64,000 bases of DNA, from positions 98,034 through 162,033 of the forward strand of contig NZ_JAAVLX010000013.1 of NCBI RefSeq assembly GCF_013114825.1. Direction: 5' to 3'. Positions within the stretch are counted from its first letter, which is position 1. Each line of letters starts with the position of its first letter. Shown here piece by piece: positions 61,470 to 64,000 of the stretch. The stretch is from Bradyrhizobium australiense. Its GTDB lineage: Bacteria; Pseudomonadota; Alphaproteobacteria; Rhizobiales; Xanthobacteraceae. Below the pieces are notes generated by a model. The model saw only the letters and a program-made list of their open reading frames with translations, had not been told where the DNA came from and ran no database searches. A program made the translations under genes and the position numbers.

Positions 61470-62392
61470 TAGCGTGCCCGCGTGCGCTCGAGTTCGTCGG
61501 CGAACATGGTCTTGATCTGGTCGCCGTCATGCAGCGAGGTGCCAGCATCGGCCACGACGATTTCGCCGACATCGAGGCCTTCAAGAATTTCAGTTGAGGT
61601 TTCGGAGGTCAGGCCGACGCGTACCTTTCGCGTCTCGATGGTGTTGCCCTTGACGACCTGCAGGGTCAGGCGGTCGATGGCGGTGCGCGGGACGGCGACG
61701 CCGCAGGAACGCTTGGCGTCGATATTGGCGCGCGCAAACATGCCGACCTTGAGTGAGGGATTGTTGTTAAGCGAAATCCGCACCTTGCCGAGCTGGGTGG
61801 TGCGGTCGATCTGCGGCGAGATCTGCCGGACCTTGCCGACGACATCGGGCGCATCGTCACGGCTGATGCGCACCGTGGCACCTGGATTGAGTTTGAGCAG
61901 ATGAACACTCGGCACTTCGGCTTCGAGTTCGATTTCATTGTTCACGGAAATCCGGAACATCGGACCCGCCTGCGGCGAAGCCGGCGCGCCGACCGCGGTT
62001 CTGACTTCGGTGACGAGGCCGGCAGCGGGCGCGCGAAGTGAGACCGGCCCGGGCCTGCCGGCCGGGGCGCCCGGTACTTGCGGCGGCGCCGTGAGGCGCG
62101 CCAGCTCCTGATTCTCGGTGACCGTGTCGCCTTCCTTAACCAACAGGTCGGTGACTCTGGAGCCCTCTTGATCGACTCCGATCTGGGCCTCGCGACGCGG
62201 CACTATGAAGCCGGTGACGCGCACCATGTCGGAAAAACAGGCATTGGTGGATTTGGCCACGATCACCAGCGCTTGGCCCGGCGTTTCCTTTTCTTCCGCG
62301 CGGGGACGGTGCTCGAACCAATAATAGCCGACCGCGAGAGCAGCAACGAAGGCCCCCCCGAGCGCAGGTTTGAGGTATTCGGAGAATTTCAT
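61469..62392 (-). CDS. RND efflux periplasmic adaptor
   Basis: A 307-residue membrane-fusion protein with an N-terminal anchor (PALGGAFVAALAVGYYWF). Lipoyl halves are DQEGSRVTDLLVKEGDTVTENQELARL and LRAPAAGLVTEVRTAVGAPA, with almost no intervening hairpin, and a beta-barrel follows (SIRDDAPDVVGKVRQISPQI-like segment). It is the partner of the pump encoded immediately downstream. The paralogue at 50503-51393 has the same short architecture. Confidence 0.9.
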   Translation of the reverse strand: MKFSEYLKPALGGAFVAALAVGYYWFEHRPRAEEKETPGQALVIVAKSTNACFSDMVRVTGFIVPRREAQIGVDQEGSRVTDLLVKEGDTVTENQELARLTAPPQVPGAPAGRPGPVSLRAPAAGLVTEVRTAVGAPASPQAGPMFRISVNNEIELEAEVPSVHLLKLNPGATVRISRDDAPDVVGKVRQISPQIDRTTQLGKVRISLNNNPSLKVGMFARANIDAKRSCGVAVPRTAIDRLTLQVVKGNTIETRKVRVGLTSETSTEILEGLDVGEIVVADAGTSLHDGDQIKTMFADELERTRAR

Positions 62393-62472
62393 CGCCGGAT
62401 CAATCCAGACTGGAAGTCAAATCAAACAGGGCGCATGTGGCCGGCCGAAGACCAGCCATGGAGCCCAAAACG

Positions 62473-62505
62473 AATACGTCCCGCACTTGTGCTGCGGGAC
62501 GTATT
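62473..62505 (-). terminator. Hairpin terminator after the OmpA-family gene
   Basis: Exact 13-bp arms aatacgtcccgca and tgcgggacgtatt with a seven-base loop, followed on the minus strand by cgtttt. It lies 47 bp past the OmpA-family stop codon and stops transcription before the pump operon. Confidence 0.75.
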
Positions 62506-62551
62506 GTAACCGGAAAATATTGCTCGGCGCCACGCCTTTACTTGCAGATCC

Positions 62552-63226
62552 TTACTTGGATGCGTTCGACGCCGTGGCCTTGTTTTCCATGTTGACGACC
62601 TGAACGCGGCGGTTCACTTCCGCCATCGGCTGGCTCGGATCCTTCAGCTTGCTCTTGCCGTATCCGACAGTCACGAGATCGGTGCCGTTGATGCCGTATT
62701 TGTCGACGAGGTAGCGCTTGATCGCGTCGGCGCGGCGCTCCGACAGATCCTGGTTGTAGGCTTCGCCGCCGGCCGCGTCGGTGTGGCCCGCGACCACGAA
62801 GGTCGAACCTTTGAGGTCATTGTTGGTGAGCGCGCGGCCGAGCGCCTGAACCGACGGCAGCGACTTCGCGCTGATGTCGGCCGAGTTGTAGTCGAAATTG
62901 ATCTCGAGATCGATCTTCGGCTTGTCCTTGACGACGGCGGCAATCTCTTCGCGCTCGGCGGTCGATAGCGAACGCGTGGAGCGGCCGCGGATCTTCTGGA
63001 CGAATTTACTCTCGGCAGCGACCGCGGTCGGGTCGACGGTCTGTTGCGGGCCGACCGAAAGGCCGCGGGTGAGTGGCTTCTTCTCCGGCGCCAGCGCGCG
63101 GATGATCTGATCTTCGGTAACGTTCCTGTCCTGCGCGAAGGCGGTTCCCGCACTTAAGCACATTGCGGCGCCGAGCGTCGCAACCGAGGCGATCGCGGTT
63201 ATATTCTTCGTTGAGAAATATGCCAT
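62552..63226 (-). CDS. OmpA-family (peptidoglycan-binding) protein
   Basis: A 224-residue secreted protein: signal peptide (ITAIASVATLGAAMCLSAGTAFAQ), a 60-residue linker, then the OmpA C-terminal domain (about 105-215) with IDLEINFDYNSADI, FVVAGHTDAAGGEAYNQDLSERRADAIKRYL (in parts, about 150-180) and VGYGKSKL ... NRRVQVV. The NQxLSxxRAxAV-type motif binds peptidoglycan. ATG 63226 is preceded by AGGAGGG. It lies downstream of the TPR gene on the same strand, with a 146-bp gap. Confidence 0.92.
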   Translation of the reverse strand: MAYFSTKNITAIASVATLGAAMCLSAGTAFAQDRNVTEDQIIRALAPEKKPLTRGLSVGPQQTVDPTAVAAESKFVQKIRGRSTRSLSTAEREEIAAVVKDKPKIDLEINFDYNSADISAKSLPSVQALGRALTNNDLKGSTFVVAGHTDAAGGEAYNQDLSERRADAIKRYLVDKYGINGTDLVTVGYGKSKLKDPSQPMAEVNRRVQVVNMENKATASNASK

Positions 63227-63372
63227 TGCCAGTCCCTCCTGCGGGCTTCCCACGCGGTTCCAACGTCATCCAAATGAGCTGCCGGACCTTGGGTGGCGGC
63301 CGGCTGCTTGTCTTTAGTGTGGGCGCCCGCCGCAGGGTTCGAGGCGCCGCCCGCCTTCTACCTGAAAAATCG

Positions 63373-64000
63373 TCACTGCACCCCGTAATCGGCGAATTCC
63401 TTGACGATATTGGGGTCCATTGCCTTCGCATTATTAATATCGAGATCGCCTTCCGAGATCGAGCCGTTGCGCTTCTTGGCAAGCCCGCGACCGTACAGCG
63501 ACGACGTCAATCTTGGGTTGATCTTGAGGGCGGCGTCGAAATCAGCAATTGCATTCTTGTTCTGGCCGCTTTTCAGGTTGACGAGGCCGCGGCTGTCGAG
63601 CGCGTCGACGAAATTCGGTCGCAGCCGCAGCGCCTCGTTGCAATCCTTCAGCGCTGCCTGCAGGTCGCCGATCACCGTGCGGGCCCAGCAGCGGTTGTTG
63701 TAGGCTTCCACATCCTTCGGGTTCAGCCGCAGCGAATTGTTGAAATCCTTGATGGCGAGCTCGTAGGCCCCTTTGCTCGCGTAGACCTGTCCGCGCCGGT
63801 ACAGCGCGGCGGCATCGTCCGGATTGTCGTTGAGCTTGGCGGTCAGGTTCTTGATGGTCGGGTCGTCGGCCAGCGCAACCGCAGTCGGGCTGGGGCTCTC
63901 GACAGGCTTGGCCGGCGGCGGGGGCGGCGGAATCGCGGCTTCAACCGGCTTTGCTGGCGCCGGAGGAGGCGGGGGTGGCGGAGCAGGCGCGGCGACCTGG
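63373..64000 (-). CDS. TPR-repeat protein, C-terminal part
   Basis: The 209 residues visible begin in a proline-rich segment (PPPPPPPAPAKP, PPPPPPAKPVESPSP) and continue with three to four tetratricopeptide repeats: DDAAALYRRGQVYASKGAYELA, DVEAYNNRCWARTVIGDLQAAL, VDALDSRGLVNLKSGQNKNA and LTSSLYGRGLAKKRNGS. The start lies beyond 64000. TPRs mediate protein contacts. Its position upstream of an OmpA-family gene suggests an envelope role; upstream domains are not seen. Confidence 0.85.
   Translation of the reverse strand, partial: QVAAPAPPPPPPPAPAKPVEAAIPPPPPPAKPVESPSPTAVALADDPTIKNLTAKLNDNPDDAAALYRRGQVYASKGAYELAIKDFNNSLRLNPKDVEAYNNRCWARTVIGDLQAALKDCNEALRLRPNFVDALDSRGLVNLKSGQNKNAIADFDAALKINPRLTSSLYGRGLAKKRNGSISEGDLDINNAKAMDPNIVKEFADYGVQ

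Overview
The window looks like chromosomal DNA of a GC-rich alphaproteobacterium, most likely Bradyrhizobium or a close relative in the Nitrobacteraceae. The reasons are the rplU-rpmA-(GNAT)-obgE gene order, FixJ/FixL-like regulators, BA14K and LssY_C proteins, flagellin remnants of the Bradyrhizobium type, and several families of long palindromic intergenic repeats typical of that genus. This assignment rests on family knowledge, not on a search.

Layout. Positions 1-5340 are core genome: the 5' part of obgE, a MaoC hydratase, an EamA exporter, a GNAT acetyltransferase, ribosomal proteins L27 and L21, and a ROK-family protein whose motifs are in circularly permuted order. A tRNA-Ser(CGA) at 5648-5737 is followed by a truncated IS481-type transposase. 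About 19 kb of accessory DNA comes next (5.7-24.9 kb). It mixes intact genes (a coiled-coil repeat protein with a BA14K end, a serine hydrolase, a MacAB-like efflux operon with a Sel1 protein, a GH3 hydrolase, a DHp-like/LuxR fusion, a CheY, a Crp/Fnr regulator, a cheY-cheR-pilZ block) with many decayed ones (response-regulator pieces, flagellin, CheA Hpt domain, a GGDEF-EAL protein, a helix-turn-helix protein). I read this as an eroding island that once carried chemotaxis, motility and c-di-GMP genes.

Positions 24.9-29.6 kb hold a FixJ-type regulator, a large hybrid histidine kinase and a response regulator. Positions 29.6-36.9 kb form a catabolic unit: a GntR regulator, a perfect 12-bp inverted-repeat operator, a NitT/TauT-type ABC transporter, an IlvD/Edd sugar-acid dehydratase, an SMP-30 lactonase and an RraA-like aldolase. 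Together they suggest uptake and breakdown of a sugar acid or lactone.

Positions 37-46.7 kb encode an S9 oligopeptidase, a ferric/spermidine-type ABC transporter next to a class V aminotransferase, an LssY_C protein and a secreted SNase-like protein. Positions 46.9-57.7 kb encode an alpha/alpha-toroid-like protein of unknown function, a caspase-fold protein lacking both catalytic residues, a broken GIY-YIG nuclease set between two copies of the same palindromic repeat, an RND-type adaptor, an adenylate/guanylate cyclase, an AsmA protein and a CRP-like regulator. The end (57.7-64 kb) has a decayed toxin-antitoxin pair, an RND pump with its adaptor, an OmpA-family protein and a partial TPR protein.

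Five intergenic sites match TGTGA-N6-TCACA with at most one mismatch. One lies just upstream of the CRP-like gene, and a class III cyclase gene is nearby, so a cAMP/CRP-type circuit is plausible.
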